Shown: piece by piece, positions 49,098-59,492 of the stretch
Numbering within the stretch: the first letter of the stretch is position 1
Layout: each line of letters begins with the position of its first letter
Source of the DNA: a bacterium UBP11_UBA4055
Lineage (GTDB): Bacteria > UBA4055
Assembly: GCA_002382735.1 (NCBI GenBank)
Contig: DFZN01000044.1
Coordinates: 1 to 64,000, forward strand
DNA: 64,000 nt
Direction of reading: 5' to 3'
Notes under the pieces: model-generated
What the model saw: only the letters and a program-made list of their open reading frames with translations
The model's database searches: none
What the model was told of the DNA's origin: nothing
Position numbers and translations under genes: made by a program

Positions 49098-52063
49098 CAG
49101 ACGAAAGAAGATTTAAGCTAATTACAGGGTCGCTTGTTTTTATTATTTCCACAGTAGTATATATGTTGACGGTAGCCCCTACAACTCTGTTCTGGGATTG
49201 CGGAGAATTCATAACTACCTCTTATATACTTGGGATTCCTCATCCGCCCGGAGCACCTTTTTATCTTATGCTGGGCCGTTTATTCTCAATGATACCGTTC
49301 GGGGATATTGGACTGAGGGTCAATCTTATATCCGTTTTCTCGAGTTCTTTCACAGTTCTGTTTCTGTACCTGATCTCTGTAAGACTTATACAGAACTGGA
49401 GAGGTAGATCTGAAGATTTTTACGACCACATAATAGTACATTTCAGCTCTGCCGTCGGAGCCCTGACTTTTGCCTTTACTTATACTTTCTGGTTCAATGC
49501 GGTCGAAGCAGAGGTTTATGCTCTAAGCATGTTCTTCACTTCAATAATTCTATGGCTGACACTCGTCTGGACCGAAAAGCACGAACATCCTGACTCTTCA
49601 AAATACCTTCTACTTATCATGCTTCTTGTCGGTCTGGGTACGGGAGTACACCTTCTAAATATCCTGACCCTCCCCGTAAGTATATTTATAATGTGGAATT
49701 ATAATAAAAGAACGGCGATCATAGCTGGATCAGGGGTGATTATTTCGATAATGGTGCTTTTTGCCTTTCCGCTTGAATGGAAAATTTACTCTTTGTTTAT
49801 ATTCCTGGCTCTTACAATTTATTTCAATAATCTCAAAGACAAAGAAGACATATCACTTGCTTTCATCATGCCTCTTCTTCTGATCCTGGGATACTCAACA
49901 TACATTATGATATATATAAGAGCGGGGCTTAACCCGCCGATAAATGAGAACGATCCTTCGAACTGGACAAGGATGCTCTCATACCTGAACAGAGAGCAGT
50001 ACGGAGATGAAGAACAGCTGAAGAATGCGGTCACGATGTTCTTCGGGCAGCCGAACAGAAAATACCTTGAATCACTTGAAAAAATAGGTGTAGCTGCAGG
50101 TTCTCCGTCCGATCCGTGGGGCGGACACTGGTCGTTTTTCTGGAAATACCAGATCGTCGAAATGTATATCAGGTACTTCAACTGGCAGTTCGTAGGTGTA
50201 GCAGCAGATAAATTCAGCAACACAGTTACACTTAAGGGACTATATGCGATACCTTTCCTTGCCGGACTATGGGGATCTATTCATCACTTCTTCAAGGACT
50301 GGAAAAAAGCCCTTGCCCTGTTATTTCTTTTTGTCATAATGAGCATCGGGCTTGTCATATATCAGAATCAGGATTACATGCAGCCCAGGGAGAGAGATTA
50401 TTTTTATGTCGGTTCTTTCTTCATTTTCGCCATCTGGATCGGAATGGGGCTTGTCTCGATACTTGAATCGCTGAAAGAGAAAAACCTTTCGAAACTTATA
50501 ATACCCGTTGCGATACTAGGTCTTATCGTTCCCGCTTTAGAATTGAATGCCAATTATTTTCTCTCGAACAGATCCGGGAATTATGTCGCCTGGGATTACT
50601 CTAAGAATATACTTGAAAGCTGCGATGAAAACGGAATTCTTTTTACCAACGGCGATAACGACACATTCCCTGTCTGGTATCTGCAGGAAGTTGAAGGAAT
50701 CAGGACAGATGTTCAGGTAGTCAATCTTTCTCTTTTGAACACCGGATGGTATATCAGACAGCTCAAGCAGAAAATGCCTGAGTATGTAAAGTACAATGAA
50801 AAGCAGATCGATGAATATTTTGACCAGCATCTCATGACATCTGACGGATTCATGCGCAGATACTGGCCCGAAAAAAAGAAACTTCAGTTACCTTCGGTCA
50901 GCGGGAGCAGTATAGTCGAATGGGAGTTGGGTCCTACGATGCAGGTAGATATCGGCGGATCGAAAGAAGGTTTTATCAAGATACAGGACCAGATGGTTCT
51001 CGAGATCATTGCATACAATGCACAGATGAACTGGAAAAGACCGGTGTATTTTGCCGTTACTGTCGGAAGCTCGAACTTTATCGGTCTGGATGAGTGGATG
51101 AGAATGGACGGTCTCTGTTTCAGGGTGGTCGATTATAAAGCTGACAAAGGCATCGACCCTGAAGTAGTTTATGAAAGGGTGCTGGGAAGGTATCTGACCG
51201 CTTACAGAAATCTTAATGACTCAGGCATTTACTACGATGATAATATAATGAGGCTGCTTCAGAATTACAGAAGTGCTTTCATGCAGCTGGCAATATACTT
51301 CGACGATAATGAGAAAGAAGATACGAGGCCGGTAAGCGCAGACCTTGATCTGAAAAAGAATTATTCATACAATGAATTTAAAGATTTTTCACTTAATGAC
51401 AAAAAAAGATACCTCCTCTATAAGATGGAGGAGATAATGCCGTTTAAAGTGATCCCTTATTCAAACGAGATGGTCGTAGCTGAGATTGCAGGGATGTACT
51501 CCGACACGGGAGATGAAAAAACCGGATTGAAACTTATAAACAGCATCGATCTCAGTTCAATGACCTACAAAAAGCAGACAAGGTTTTTAATGTATCTGAT
51601 CTCAAGGGGATACGGAAAATCGGCGTCAGGGTTACTTGAGAAAGTTATTGCGAACATAGGAAAACTTTCAGACAGCAAAAGCAAGTTCGAACGCTATTTT
51701 GAGATCTACGCCGGATTAGCAAAACTTGAAGAGAAAGAATTGCTGAGTTCGGTTTCTGCCTCGGCACTTGATAAGATCGATAAAATTAAAGACAACCAGC
51801 TCCAGAATTCACTTTTCAAAGAGTTCGCCGTTCTGGCTTATCAGGGGGGTGATTCGGAATTCGCCGCACAGGTAATGAACAGTTTTATTGAAAAATATCC
51901 GAACGATAAGGAAGGGATAGACCTTCTTTACCAGATTTACTACCTTTCAGGTAATTATCTAAAAGCGCTTGAAACGGCAGACAGATATTTGGAATTAAAT
52001 CCTGACGATAAGGATTATATTCAGCAGAAAGCCGAACTTGAAAAACTGCTTAACAGGAACTGA
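49094..52063 (+). CDS. DUF2723 membrane glycosyltransferase-like protein
   Basis: 989 residues. N-terminal half: about ten to twelve membrane helices with the DUF2723 hallmark near 30-50 (LFWDCGEFITTSYILGIPHP). This group resembles protein O-mannosyltransferases (GT-C fold) and is frequent in FCB bacteria. A large exported middle part follows, with FTNGDNDTFPVWYLQEVEGI near 515-535. The C-terminal 200 residues look TPR-like (YQGGDSEFAAQVMNSFIEKY). It may glycosylate exported or T9SS cargo proteins, which is inference. It overlaps the next gene by one base. Confidence 0.85.
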   Translation: MTDERRFKLITGSLVFIISTVVYMLTVAPTTLFWDCGEFITTSYILGIPHPPGAPFYLMLGRLFSMIPFGDIGLRVNLISVFSSSFTVLFLYLISVRLIQNWRGRSEDFYDHIIVHFSSAVGALTFAFTYTFWFNAVEAEVYALSMFFTSIILWLTLVWTEKHEHPDSSKYLLLIMLLVGLGTGVHLLNILTLPVSIFIMWNYNKRTAIIAGSGVIISIMVLFAFPLEWKIYSLFIFLALTIYFNNLKDKEDISLAFIMPLLLILGYSTYIMIYIRAGLNPPINENDPSNWTRMLSYLNREQYGDEEQLKNAVTMFFGQPNRKYLESLEKIGVAAGSPSDPWGGHWSFFWKYQIVEMYIRYFNWQFVGVAADKFSNTVTLKGLYAIPFLAGLWGSIHHFFKDWKKALALLFLFVIMSIGLVIYQNQDYMQPRERDYFYVGSFFIFAIWIGMGLVSILESLKEKNLSKLIIPVAILGLIVPALELNANYFLSNRSGNYVAWDYSKNILESCDENGILFTNGDNDTFPVWYLQEVEGIRTDVQVVNLSLLNTGWYIRQLKQKMPEYVKYNEKQIDEYFDQHLMTSDGFMRRYWPEKKKLQLPSVSGSSIVEWELGPTMQVDIGGSKEGFIKIQDQMVLEIIAYNAQMNWKRPVYFAVTVGSSNFIGLDEWMRMDGLCFRVVDYKADKGIDPEVVYERVLGRYLTAYRNLNDSGIYYDDNIMRLLQNYRSAFMQLAIYFDDNEKEDTRPVSADLDLKKNYSYNEFKDFSLNDKKRYLLYKMEEIMPFKVIPYSNEMVVAEIAGMYSDTGDEKTGLKLINSIDLSSMTYKKQTRFLMYLISRGYGKSASGLLEKVIANIGKLSDSKSKFERYFEIYAGLAKLEEKELLSSVSASALDKIDKIKDNQLQNSLFKEFAVLAYQGGDSEFAAQVMNSFIEKYPNDKEGIDLLYQIYYLSGNYLKALETADRYLELNPDDKDYIQQKAELEKLLNRN

Positions 52064-53016
52064 TGAGAAAGAATATTTCCAAATACCTGAGGATCGCTGT
52101 ATCGTTCGTTCTCCTAATCTACCTGTTCTATTATCTTGTGGATTTTAAAAGCCTGACCGAGATCATTAAAGGATCCAGTCCTAAGTATCTTTTCATTGCA
52201 GTAATTTTCTTTCTCCTGTCGGTATTCGCGGCGGCTTTCAGATGGCAGTATGTAGTATCGCTAAAAAACAGAAAATTAACTTTTAAGACATCACTTAGAG
52301 AATATTTTATAGGTATGTTCTTCAATAACTTCCTTCCCGGTTCAGTAGGAGGTGATGTGGCAAGAGTGATAGGCGCTGCGGAAGAAATAGGATCAAAAGA
52401 AATATCGGTTTCGTCAGTAATTGTTGAAAGGCTGATCGGACTGATATCGCTTGTGGCCATAGGATTGACCGGGTTAATATTTCTGAATATCGATTCTGGC
52501 TCTGATTACACCGGTATAAGCATACTAATTCTTGCCACTCTTTCCGTAATACTTTTCGTGCTCATAAACAGGTCTCTTAACAATATTCTCTGCGAGATCA
52601 TCGAAGCATACATCCCTGAAAAATTTTCTTCAAATATAGTTTTATATCTCAAGGATTTTTCAGGTTATTCGGAATCACCCTTCAGGCTGTTCATAGTTTT
52701 TCTGATATCCTTCGCCTTCAAGATCTTCGACGGATTCTTTCTTTATTTTATATTCAAAAGCCTCTCAATAGGTTTAACTTACCCTCACGCTATCGCAATG
52801 TTCTCTATAATAAATGTTATTAAAATGATACCTATCTCTCTGAACGGTATAGGACTGAGCGCGATATCATGGGTGATCATTCTGAAAAGCTTCAGCATAG
52901 ATGAAAATCTTTCAGCTTCCGTCGATTTCCTCACAATAACCATCTCACTGCTCGTCAGCGGCATAGGCGGATTGTTATATTTCGCGAAGAACGCCAAAAA
53001 CAAGAAATCTTTCTAA
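52063..53016 (+). CDS. Flippase-like (UPF0104/LPG synthase TM) protein
   Basis: 317 residues with about eight membrane helices. The motif FFNNFLPGSVGGDVARVIGA near 88-107 is typical of the lysylphosphatidylglycerol synthetase transmembrane family (DUF318/UPF0104). It probably moves a lipid or lipid-linked sugar across the membrane. It is the last gene of the asparaginase run; its stop overlaps the stop of the convergent PilT-type gene by four bases. Confidence 0.85.
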   Translation: MRKNISKYLRIAVSFVLLIYLFYYLVDFKSLTEIIKGSSPKYLFIAVIFFLLSVFAAAFRWQYVVSLKNRKLTFKTSLREYFIGMFFNNFLPGSVGGDVARVIGAAEEIGSKEISVSSVIVERLIGLISLVAIGLTGLIFLNIDSGSDYTGISILILATLSVILFVLINRSLNNILCEIIEAYIPEKFSSNIVLYLKDFSGYSESPFRLFIVFLISFAFKIFDGFFLYFIFKSLSIGLTYPHAIAMFSIINVIKMIPISLNGIGLSAISWVIILKSFSIDENLSASVDFLTITISLLVSGIGGLLYFAKNAKNKKSF

Positions 53017-54428
53017 TCTATCTGTACTCCGGAAAGCATATTTTTATTCTGAAGGGCGTGGATGAGCTCATTTCTGTCAATAGCCTTGGATAAAGCTTCT
53101 TCTACAGTTATCACCTCTTTTTTGATCAATTCTATAAATGATTCGTTCAACAATCTCTGTCCCTGAGATTTACCGACCTCCATTATTGAAGGTATCTGGA
53201 AATTTTTGCTTTCCCTTATCAGGTTCGATACAGCTGAAGTAACTATCAGTGTTTCATACACAGCAACCCTGCCGCCTTCATGTTTTTTACAAAGCATCTG
53301 CGAGAGTACGCCTACAAGAGAATCTGCGAGCATGGCCCTTATCTGGTTCTGCTGGTTTGAAGGATACTGATCGATAATCCTGTCAACAGTACCCACCGCA
53401 GTATTCGTGTGGAGCGTACCGAAGACAAGATGTCCTGTTTCCGCCATTTCTATAGCTATAGATATAGTTTCAAGGTCTCGCATCTCTCCAACCAGGATCA
53501 CATCAGGATCTTCCCTCAATGCAGCTCTCAGAGCTCTTTTAAATGACTGGGTATGCAGACCAACCTCTCTCTGATTAACCAGACAAGCTTTGTTCTGGTG
53601 AACGAACTCGACCGGATCCTCGATAGTTATAATATGTTTTTTTGTAGTCCTGTTCACATAGTCCACAAGAGAGGCAAGAGTGGTTGATTTTCCCGAGCCC
53701 GTCGGTCCTGTTACCAGGATCAGTCCTTTTGGAAGTGAGCAGAGCTCAATAATGTGCTTTGGTATGCCTAAGACTTCAGGCGGCAGGATCTTGAAAGGGA
53801 TCTGTCTGAATACTCCCCCGATGCCTCTGTGGTCTCTGAATATGTTCGATCTGAAACGGCAGAGGCCTTCTATTTCATAGGCGTAATCAGTGTCATTTGT
53901 GGCTTTGAATTCTTCAATGTTCTTTTGAGGAGTAATATAATTGATTATCGGCCACATGTCGTCTTCTGTCAGTACAGGAAAATCTTCAAGTTCTACCATC
54001 TCTCCGTCAAGCCTCAGCATCGGTCTCGCTCCGCTACTTATGTGAAGGTCGGATGCGCCGTTCTCAATCATGTACCTGAGCATATCATCAATAACAACAT
54101 TTCCGCCTGACTGCTCCGTTTGTGTTCTTGAGGCACCGGCCACTTCATTCTTATTGGACGATCCGGGTACATATATCTCAAAAACTATCGAACTTTCCGA
54201 CCTCGCGACTTTGATCGATTTTCCGCCGAATTTGAAATTTCCGGCTTTACCGAAAAAGTCATCGCACTCATTATTCATGGTTTTCAGTTCGCCCGGACCG
54301 AATACTGTCTGCGAGAATACTTTATTTTGCCCGCCGATCACCATATAAGGCAGCTCTCCGGATTTGATCACAGTGCTGTCAGCCCCTTTGGAGACCATCA
54401 TGTTAAGTATTTTCTCTATATTGCTCAT
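53013..54428 (-). CDS. PilT/PilU-type ATPase with duplicated N-terminal domain
   Basis: 471 residues. The canonical part begins near 112 (MLRYMIENGASDLHISSGAR) and contains Walker A GPTGSGKST (about 240-248), the Asp box TIEDPVEF, Walker B DVILVGEMRD and the His box TGHLVFGTLHTN. It would power pilus retraction or gliding. The first 105 residues (ILNMMVSKGADSTVIKSGEL) look like a second, degenerate copy of the same N-terminal domain. The start overlaps the stop of the 151-residue upstream gene by four bases, so the two are coupled. Confidence 0.88.
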   Translation of the reverse strand: MSNIEKILNMMVSKGADSTVIKSGELPYMVIGGQNKVFSQTVFGPGELKTMNNECDDFFGKAGNFKFGGKSIKVARSESSIVFEIYVPGSSNKNEVAGASRTQTEQSGGNVVIDDMLRYMIENGASDLHISSGARPMLRLDGEMVELEDFPVLTEDDMWPIINYITPQKNIEEFKATNDTDYAYEIEGLCRFRSNIFRDHRGIGGVFRQIPFKILPPEVLGIPKHIIELCSLPKGLILVTGPTGSGKSTTLASLVDYVNRTTKKHIITIEDPVEFVHQNKACLVNQREVGLHTQSFKRALRAALREDPDVILVGEMRDLETISIAIEMAETGHLVFGTLHTNTAVGTVDRIIDQYPSNQQNQIRAMLADSLVGVLSQMLCKKHEGGRVAVYETLIVTSAVSNLIRESKNFQIPSIMEVGKSQGQRLLNESFIELIKKEVITVEEALSKAIDRNELIHALQNKNMLSGVQID

Positions 54429-54880
54429 ACAATCTCCACTTTATTGATCTTGTTCTTGTTGATATATACTTTTTTACTGTCCTTCATAAAGGTCAGAAAA
54501 TTCCTTTCAGTGTTGAGAAAATCTATAGCTCTGGACCTGTTGCCCGGAAGGTCCTCGTGTATTGTAAAATTTATTTTCTCTCCCGTTATGAACTGGATGC
54601 AAAGACTTTCTTTATCGGGATTCTCCTCAACCTCCTCAATCTCTGATATGTAGAATATTGAATCTATATTCAGAATAGCGAATTTCTGATCGCCGTTCAT
54701 GACCATCGCCGGGATGAACTGGGCTTTGTCGTTCAATACATCAAGAACTGTTTCCTCCCCCGTATGATGAGCTGAAAAAAGGTTCAGGAAAAGTATCATG
54801 TTCGTTTTCTTTATAAATCCTCCGTCCTTGAAGGCGATCTCGACTTCCTTCTTCTGTTTTGGGATGTTAAGGTCTTCCAT
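54425..54880 (-). CDS. Unknown protein coupled to the PilT-type ATPase
   Basis: 151 residues, soluble, mostly strands. Two similar halves seem present: KTNMILFLNLFSAHHTGEET with FAILNIDSIFYISE, and INFTIHEDLPGNRSRAIDFL with KKVYINKNKINKVEI. Not recognised by name. Coupled translation with the ATPase suggests it is a regulator of motility, much as PilZ-type proteins are. It overlaps the M20 amidohydrolase gene upstream by 14 bases. Confidence 0.6.
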   Translation of the reverse strand: MEDLNIPKQKKEVEIAFKDGGFIKKTNMILFLNLFSAHHTGEETVLDVLNDKAQFIPAMVMNGDQKFAILNIDSIFYISEIEEVEENPDKESLCIQFITGEKINFTIHEDLPGNRSRAIDFLNTERNFLTFMKDSKKVYINKNKINKVEIV

Positions 54881-56030
54881 TTATTGACTCCGTTTTTGAA
54901 TTGAAGTTCTCAAGTAATTTGCTGAAATATAAAAATCCAACCATCATGGCTTTCTCATCCGGATTGTACGACTGATGATGAAGACCGAAAGATGTATTGA
55001 CATCATTCCCTGCGCCCAGCCACGCGATTGCTCCCGGAATTTTTCGGATCATGAACCCGAAATCTTCTCCTGTCATCTTCTTTTCGCAATCCGTAACCGT
55101 AATCCCTTTTCCGAAATCCGTCCTTTTTACTTTTTCGGCTATACTCTTATGATTTATTGCAGGAATATATTCGCTGTGTATGATCAGTTTTGCTTTTATC
55201 CCGAAAGCGATAGATACTGAATTACCCGCGTCTTTGAGTTTCTCTTTTATTCTTGCCAGATCGTCTTCATAATAAGACCTCGCAGTACCTTTAATAATTG
55301 CAGATGAGGGAAGAATGTTAGCCGCTTCTCCTGCATGGATCATGCCTATTGAAATAACATTTTCTTTTAATGGATCAAGAAATCTCGGTTCGATGGTATT
55401 GACAAGATTGACAAGAAAAGTGGAGGCTGTCACGAGGTCGTTATTCTGATGAGGTACTGCCGCATGGCCTCCTTTTCCGGAAAGATTGTATTCGAACTCT
55501 ATCGTCCCTGCGAACATCTTGCCGTCGTTGAGAGCAACAGTCCCGACCGGGAATTCGACAGTATTATGAACAGCATAGGCTTCAGTTGTTCTGTATTTTT
55601 CGAACAATCCCTCTTTCACCATCATCTCTCCGCCTCCGAAACCTTCTTCAGCAGGCTGGAATATCAGAAGAATATTTTTCTTCGGCTTCGAACGCTCAAT
55701 ATACTCGGCGAAGGTAAGCATGATGCTCATGTGAAGGTCGTGACCGCAGGCGTGCATGAATCCTTCATGTACGGAGGCGAAATCCAAGCCTGTTTCCTCT
55801 CTTATTTTCAATCCGTCAATATCAGTTCTGAACGCGATAAAATCATCCTGACCGCCATACTCATATACGGCAATAAGACCCGTTCTTGCCATATTTTCTA
55901 TTCTGAACGAACTTAAGCCGGAAATAACTTCCCGTAAGTAATCTCCCGTTTTAAATTCGCTGAAGGCTGTTTCAGGTATCTTATGCAGCTCCCTACGGTG
56001 TTGAACAAGTCGCTCAAAAATATCTGTCAT
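54867..56030 (-). CDS. M20 family amidohydrolase
   Basis: 387 residues. Signature blocks: VQHRRELHKIPETAFSEFKT, the metal-binding MHACGHDLHMSIML, FQPAEEGFGGGEMMV with the catalytic E-E, and AVHNTVEFPVGTV; the dimerisation domain is in the middle. Such enzymes (HipO/AmaA type) remove acyl groups from amino acids, for example N-acetyl-diaminopimelate or hippurate. Substrate is not clear. With dapH in the window, N-acetyl-diaminopimelate deacetylation is a reasonable option. Confidence 0.88.
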   Translation of the reverse strand: MTDIFERLVQHRRELHKIPETAFSEFKTGDYLREVISGLSSFRIENMARTGLIAVYEYGGQDDFIAFRTDIDGLKIREETGLDFASVHEGFMHACGHDLHMSIMLTFAEYIERSKPKKNILLIFQPAEEGFGGGEMMVKEGLFEKYRTTEAYAVHNTVEFPVGTVALNDGKMFAGTIEFEYNLSGKGGHAAVPHQNNDLVTASTFLVNLVNTIEPRFLDPLKENVISIGMIHAGEAANILPSSAIIKGTARSYYEDDLARIKEKLKDAGNSVSIAFGIKAKLIIHSEYIPAINHKSIAEKVKRTDFGKGITVTDCEKKMTGEDFGFMIRKIPGAIAWLGAGNDVNTSFGLHHQSYNPDEKAMMVGFLYFSKLLENFNSKTESINGRP

Positions 56031-56146
56031 AAATCACTTTCCTTTAAAAATTGTGCCTTCAATGAATATAATTTCTACTTCCTGCCAATTCAAGTTAAAT
56101 CTATAAAATATTTCTCAGAATTTCTCTCATTTTCTCTGCATGAAAT

Positions 56147-57871
56147 TTAAGATTGAACCGCGCCTTGAGCTCTGATGAGGTCGCGTAGAGTAACTATCCC
56201 GACGATATTTTCCGGCTGCCTTTCCAGAACCGTAAGGACATAAATGTCGTACTCTATGAACCTGTTGCCGATGTCTTTAAGGCTTTCGTCTGAATAGCAT
56301 ATACCGGCCTTGTGTACAGGTGGCATTACTTTATCTTTTAAGGAATTCTGCATTTCTATTCTGCCCATGATCCCTTCAAGTCTGCCGTCAATAATCAGCG
56401 GGAATGCTTTGTAAGGATGCGATTCTAGGCTGTTTTCGACATCTGAAAGACTCAATCCGGGAACATAAGCGACCTTCGGATTCATAATTACCGATATCGG
56501 AAGATTCTGCCAGCCCTGAAGGTCAACAGGAGGTTTAATTTTGTGGAATTCGTGCCCGTCCTGAATAAGCAGAGCTTCATAGAAGTTCATTCCTGAGAAC
56601 TTTTTCGCAACCGCCTGACTTATTATTATTCCGATCATTAGAGCGGGAACAAGCTCGAACTGGTGTGTCATTTCGAAAACTATGAGAACGGATGTCAGAG
56701 GCGCATGAAGCAGGCCCCCGAGATATGCACTCATTCCGACTGCTGCAAGTACAATATGGTCGGCAGTGGTCAACGGCAACCAGATGTCAGCTATCCCTGC
56801 GATAAAGAATCCGCAGAAAGCTCCGATAAAAAGTGATGGCGCGAATATTCCTCCACAGCCGCCGAAACTGTAGCTTCCCCATGTTGCGAGCAGTTTTCCC
56901 GCAAGAAGGATTCCTGCTACCTGCCAGCCTATCCTGTTGCTCATTGCTTCGGAAAGATCCTGATATCCGAGCCCGAATACACCAATTTTATCAGTTGCCA
57001 GATACACCGTGATCCCTATTATCCATGTGATCAGACCGCCGAACAGCGGAAGCAGCCATCCGGGAATTCTTTTCTGCCTTTTTAATTTGTAGCGGTATTG
57101 AAGGGTGAATTTCTGATACATTGACGCAAGATATGATGATGCGGCGGCAACAAATGGTACGACAGCATAATGGAACCAGCTTATATTCTCGATAGAGGGC
57201 AGCGAGAATGCCGGCTGCCTTCCCAGCGTGGCATACACGACGAACGCGCCGACGACCGAAGATAGCACTACCCTGCCCAGATATCTGTTGTTCAGATCAC
57301 CGACTATCTCCTCAATCACAAAACTTATAGCGGCAAGAGGTGTATTGAAAGCGGCTGCAAGACCTGCTGATGCGCCTATCAGGTTGGCGGCTCTTTTATT
57401 TCTTGGAGAGCCTCCGAGTAATCCATCCAAATTCGTCGCAATACTGCTTCCGATAAAAACTGAAGGTCCCTCCCTTCCAAGACTGTTTCCTCCGCCTATG
57501 CTTAGGGCACCGGCAATGAATTTGATGATCGCTGGTCTGATCTTAATATTTCCCATTTGTTTCCAGTATGAAGACTTGACCTGAGGTATCCCGCTTCCGG
57601 CCGCTTCCGGGCTCAATACGAATAACAAAAAACCCACGATCAGTGAAGTGACCGATATCATTAAAAAACTGGCGACAACAAAATATATCTTAGATTCCTC
57701 CGCGAACCGAAGATAAGTAAGCGCGAATATTTTTTTTACCGTGAACATGAACACTACAGCCGAAAGAGCTGCAGCCATACTGAGAATTAGAGTAACTATT
57801 ATTGGTCTGGTATTCTCAGGGATCCGCTGCAGGATCGAAGACATAAAACTCTTAAGTTTTCTAAAAGGCAT
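56147..57871 (-). CDS. clcA: ClC-type chloride transporter with CBS domains
   Basis: 574 residues. ClC signatures: GSGIPQVK near 93-100, GREGPSVFIG near 128-137 with the gating glutamate present, and GGCGGIFAPSLFIGAF near 338-353. About eleven membrane helices, then two CBS domains (about 450-570) that bind nucleotides and regulate. The gating glutamate favours a proton/chloride exchanger over a channel. It overlaps the upstream HAD gene by 11 bases. Confidence 0.9.
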   Translation of the reverse strand: MPFRKLKSFMSSILQRIPENTRPIIVTLILSMAAALSAVVFMFTVKKIFALTYLRFAEESKIYFVVASFLMISVTSLIVGFLLFVLSPEAAGSGIPQVKSSYWKQMGNIKIRPAIIKFIAGALSIGGGNSLGREGPSVFIGSSIATNLDGLLGGSPRNKRAANLIGASAGLAAAFNTPLAAISFVIEEIVGDLNNRYLGRVVLSSVVGAFVVYATLGRQPAFSLPSIENISWFHYAVVPFVAAASSYLASMYQKFTLQYRYKLKRQKRIPGWLLPLFGGLITWIIGITVYLATDKIGVFGLGYQDLSEAMSNRIGWQVAGILLAGKLLATWGSYSFGGCGGIFAPSLFIGAFCGFFIAGIADIWLPLTTADHIVLAAVGMSAYLGGLLHAPLTSVLIVFEMTHQFELVPALMIGIIISQAVAKKFSGMNFYEALLIQDGHEFHKIKPPVDLQGWQNLPISVIMNPKVAYVPGLSLSDVENSLESHPYKAFPLIIDGRLEGIMGRIEMQNSLKDKVMPPVHKAGICYSDESLKDIGNRFIEYDIYVLTVLERQPENIVGIVTLRDLIRAQGAVQS

Positions 57872-58610
57872 CGTCTGCCGCCCCGAATATTAACTCAGTA
57901 ACTTCCTGCCAGTTGTTTGCCGTGAAATCTGCGGTGGTTAACTCCCTGTCATCGTTCCGGAAGCCCGTAAAAAGTATCGAGTGCATTCCTGACGATCTTG
58001 CTCCGAGAATATCCTTATCCTCCCTGTCCCCTATGTGCACCATCTCGTCAGTCCTGCGGCCGGCTTTCTCAGAAGCGAGCCTGAAAGCCCTCTCATCAGG
58101 TTTTGAATAACCGGTCTCGTCGGAGAACACGCCGTAATGAAAACGATCAAGCAGATCATTCTTATCCAGAGCCTTTCTCAGCTCTCTTCCCGGCTCGAAA
58201 CCCGTATCAGATATTATTATTATCTTATATTTTTCCGATAATTTCCTGATCGAATCAGCAATATCTGCACTTAGATCAAAATATTTCTCGGTAATTAAGC
58301 TTTCGTTAAAACTTACAAGTTCGGAAAAATCCCGTTCGTCAAATGCAATACCTGTAAGTTTTTCGATATGCCTGAACATGTCGGGAGTAGTCGGTGTCTT
58401 TCTCTGATTGTGCCATATATCTTCAAAGTGATCGTAGATCGACCTCATCAGTTTTTCAGAAGTATCTAAAGTTAAATCATATTTCCCAAATATACGCGAT
58501 GAATGCTCCACTCTTTCCTGAAATATCTCTTCCGTGAAAGGATAAGGCACTATCGTGTCCCAGAAATCTACAGTTACGGCTTTGATGTTCAATGCTGCGA
58601 TCCTCCTCAT
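57861..58610 (-). CDS. HAD family phosphatase
   Basis: 249 residues. Motif I is VTVDFWDTIV, motif II IIISDTGF, then SKPDERAFRLASEKAG and the D-D-like motif IGDREDKDILGARSSGM. The cap is helical and inserted after motif I. It hydrolyses a small phosphorylated metabolite; which one is unclear. It is the first gene before the ClC gene and is divergent from the HAD gene at 58722. Confidence 0.85.
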   Translation of the reverse strand: MRRIAALNIKAVTVDFWDTIVPYPFTEEIFQERVEHSSRIFGKYDLTLDTSEKLMRSIYDHFEDIWHNQRKTPTTPDMFRHIEKLTGIAFDERDFSELVSFNESLITEKYFDLSADIADSIRKLSEKYKIIIISDTGFEPGRELRKALDKNDLLDRFHYGVFSDETGYSKPDERAFRLASEKAGRRTDEMVHIGDREDKDILGARSSGMHSILFTGFRNDDRELTTADFTANNWQEVTELIFGAADDAF

Positions 58611-58721
58611 TATATACCGACCCTAAATATATGTAATTAATCTTAATCTATCAAGCGCTACAATTAACTTGCAGAAATAATTGTTTTTGGCTAAATTTAT
58701 GCAAAAAACGGATGCGGTTAA

Positions 58722-59492
58722 ATGGCTTCAAAAATATTTCATGTCGGTATCGACCTTCACGGAACTCTCATCACCAATAAAGAATTTCTTTCCGAAGGCT
58801 CGGAAAAAGAGCTCAGGGAAGTAATTGAATCAAAACCTGATGACATAAAACTTTATATCTGTACCGGGAATGACCTTCCGTTCGTAAAGCGGAAACTGGG
58901 TGATCTTGCCTCCCTTTTTGACGGGGCAGTACTGGAAACAGGCTGTGTGATCTCTGAAGATATGGAAAAGGAGGAAGTGATCGTTCCCGAGTCCATCGTT
59001 GAGCAGATCAAAGCCCTCGAAAATACTCTGATCGACTGTGATTATCCCGAGATCTATAAGTTCGCAAGAAGACTCTCCACCATAAGTATGTTCACGAAAT
59101 ATGAATACAGTCTTGAAGAATTTTTTCAGAAGATAAGCATTGAGCTTAAATACATCGATTTCGCAAGAGTTACCCGTTCGAGCGTCGCTGTGGACATTAT
59201 ACCCGCAAAGAGGGACAAATTCAACGGGATAGAATATTTCGGCAAGGGCAGCGGAGTTTTTGTTTCCGTGGCTGATTCTTTAAACGATCTTGAATGGCTT
59301 AAGAAATCAGATATTTCATACATGCCGGGAAACGCAGACCCTGTGACTATAGGTCTGCTTGAAAAGTCAAAACAGAGAGAATCTCTCAGGGCTTCATTGA
59401 ATAATAAAAGCCTGTACATAAGCGAAAGAACTGAAACTTTCGGTGTTATTGATATATTAAGAGATCTTTTTGATAATTACAGATCGTTCTGA
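58722..59492 (+). CDS. HAD-superfamily hydrolase, Cof-like
   Basis: 256 residues. Motif I is HVGIDLHGTLIT with the nucleophile D11, then LYICTGNDLPFVKRKLGDLA, a cap insert and a late VSVADSLNDLEWLKKSDISY block where the acidic pair lies. It resembles the archaeal phosphoglycolate or sugar phosphatase branch. Its 3' end overlaps the convergent BadF-type gene by 16 bases. Confidence 0.78.
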   Translation: MASKIFHVGIDLHGTLITNKEFLSEGSEKELREVIESKPDDIKLYICTGNDLPFVKRKLGDLASLFDGAVLETGCVISEDMEKEEVIVPESIVEQIKALENTLIDCDYPEIYKFARRLSTISMFTKYEYSLEEFFQKISIELKYIDFARVTRSSVAVDIIPAKRDKFNGIEYFGKGSGVFVSVADSLNDLEWLKKSDISYMPGNADPVTIGLLEKSKQRESLRASLNNKSLYISERTETFGVIDILRDLFDNYRSF

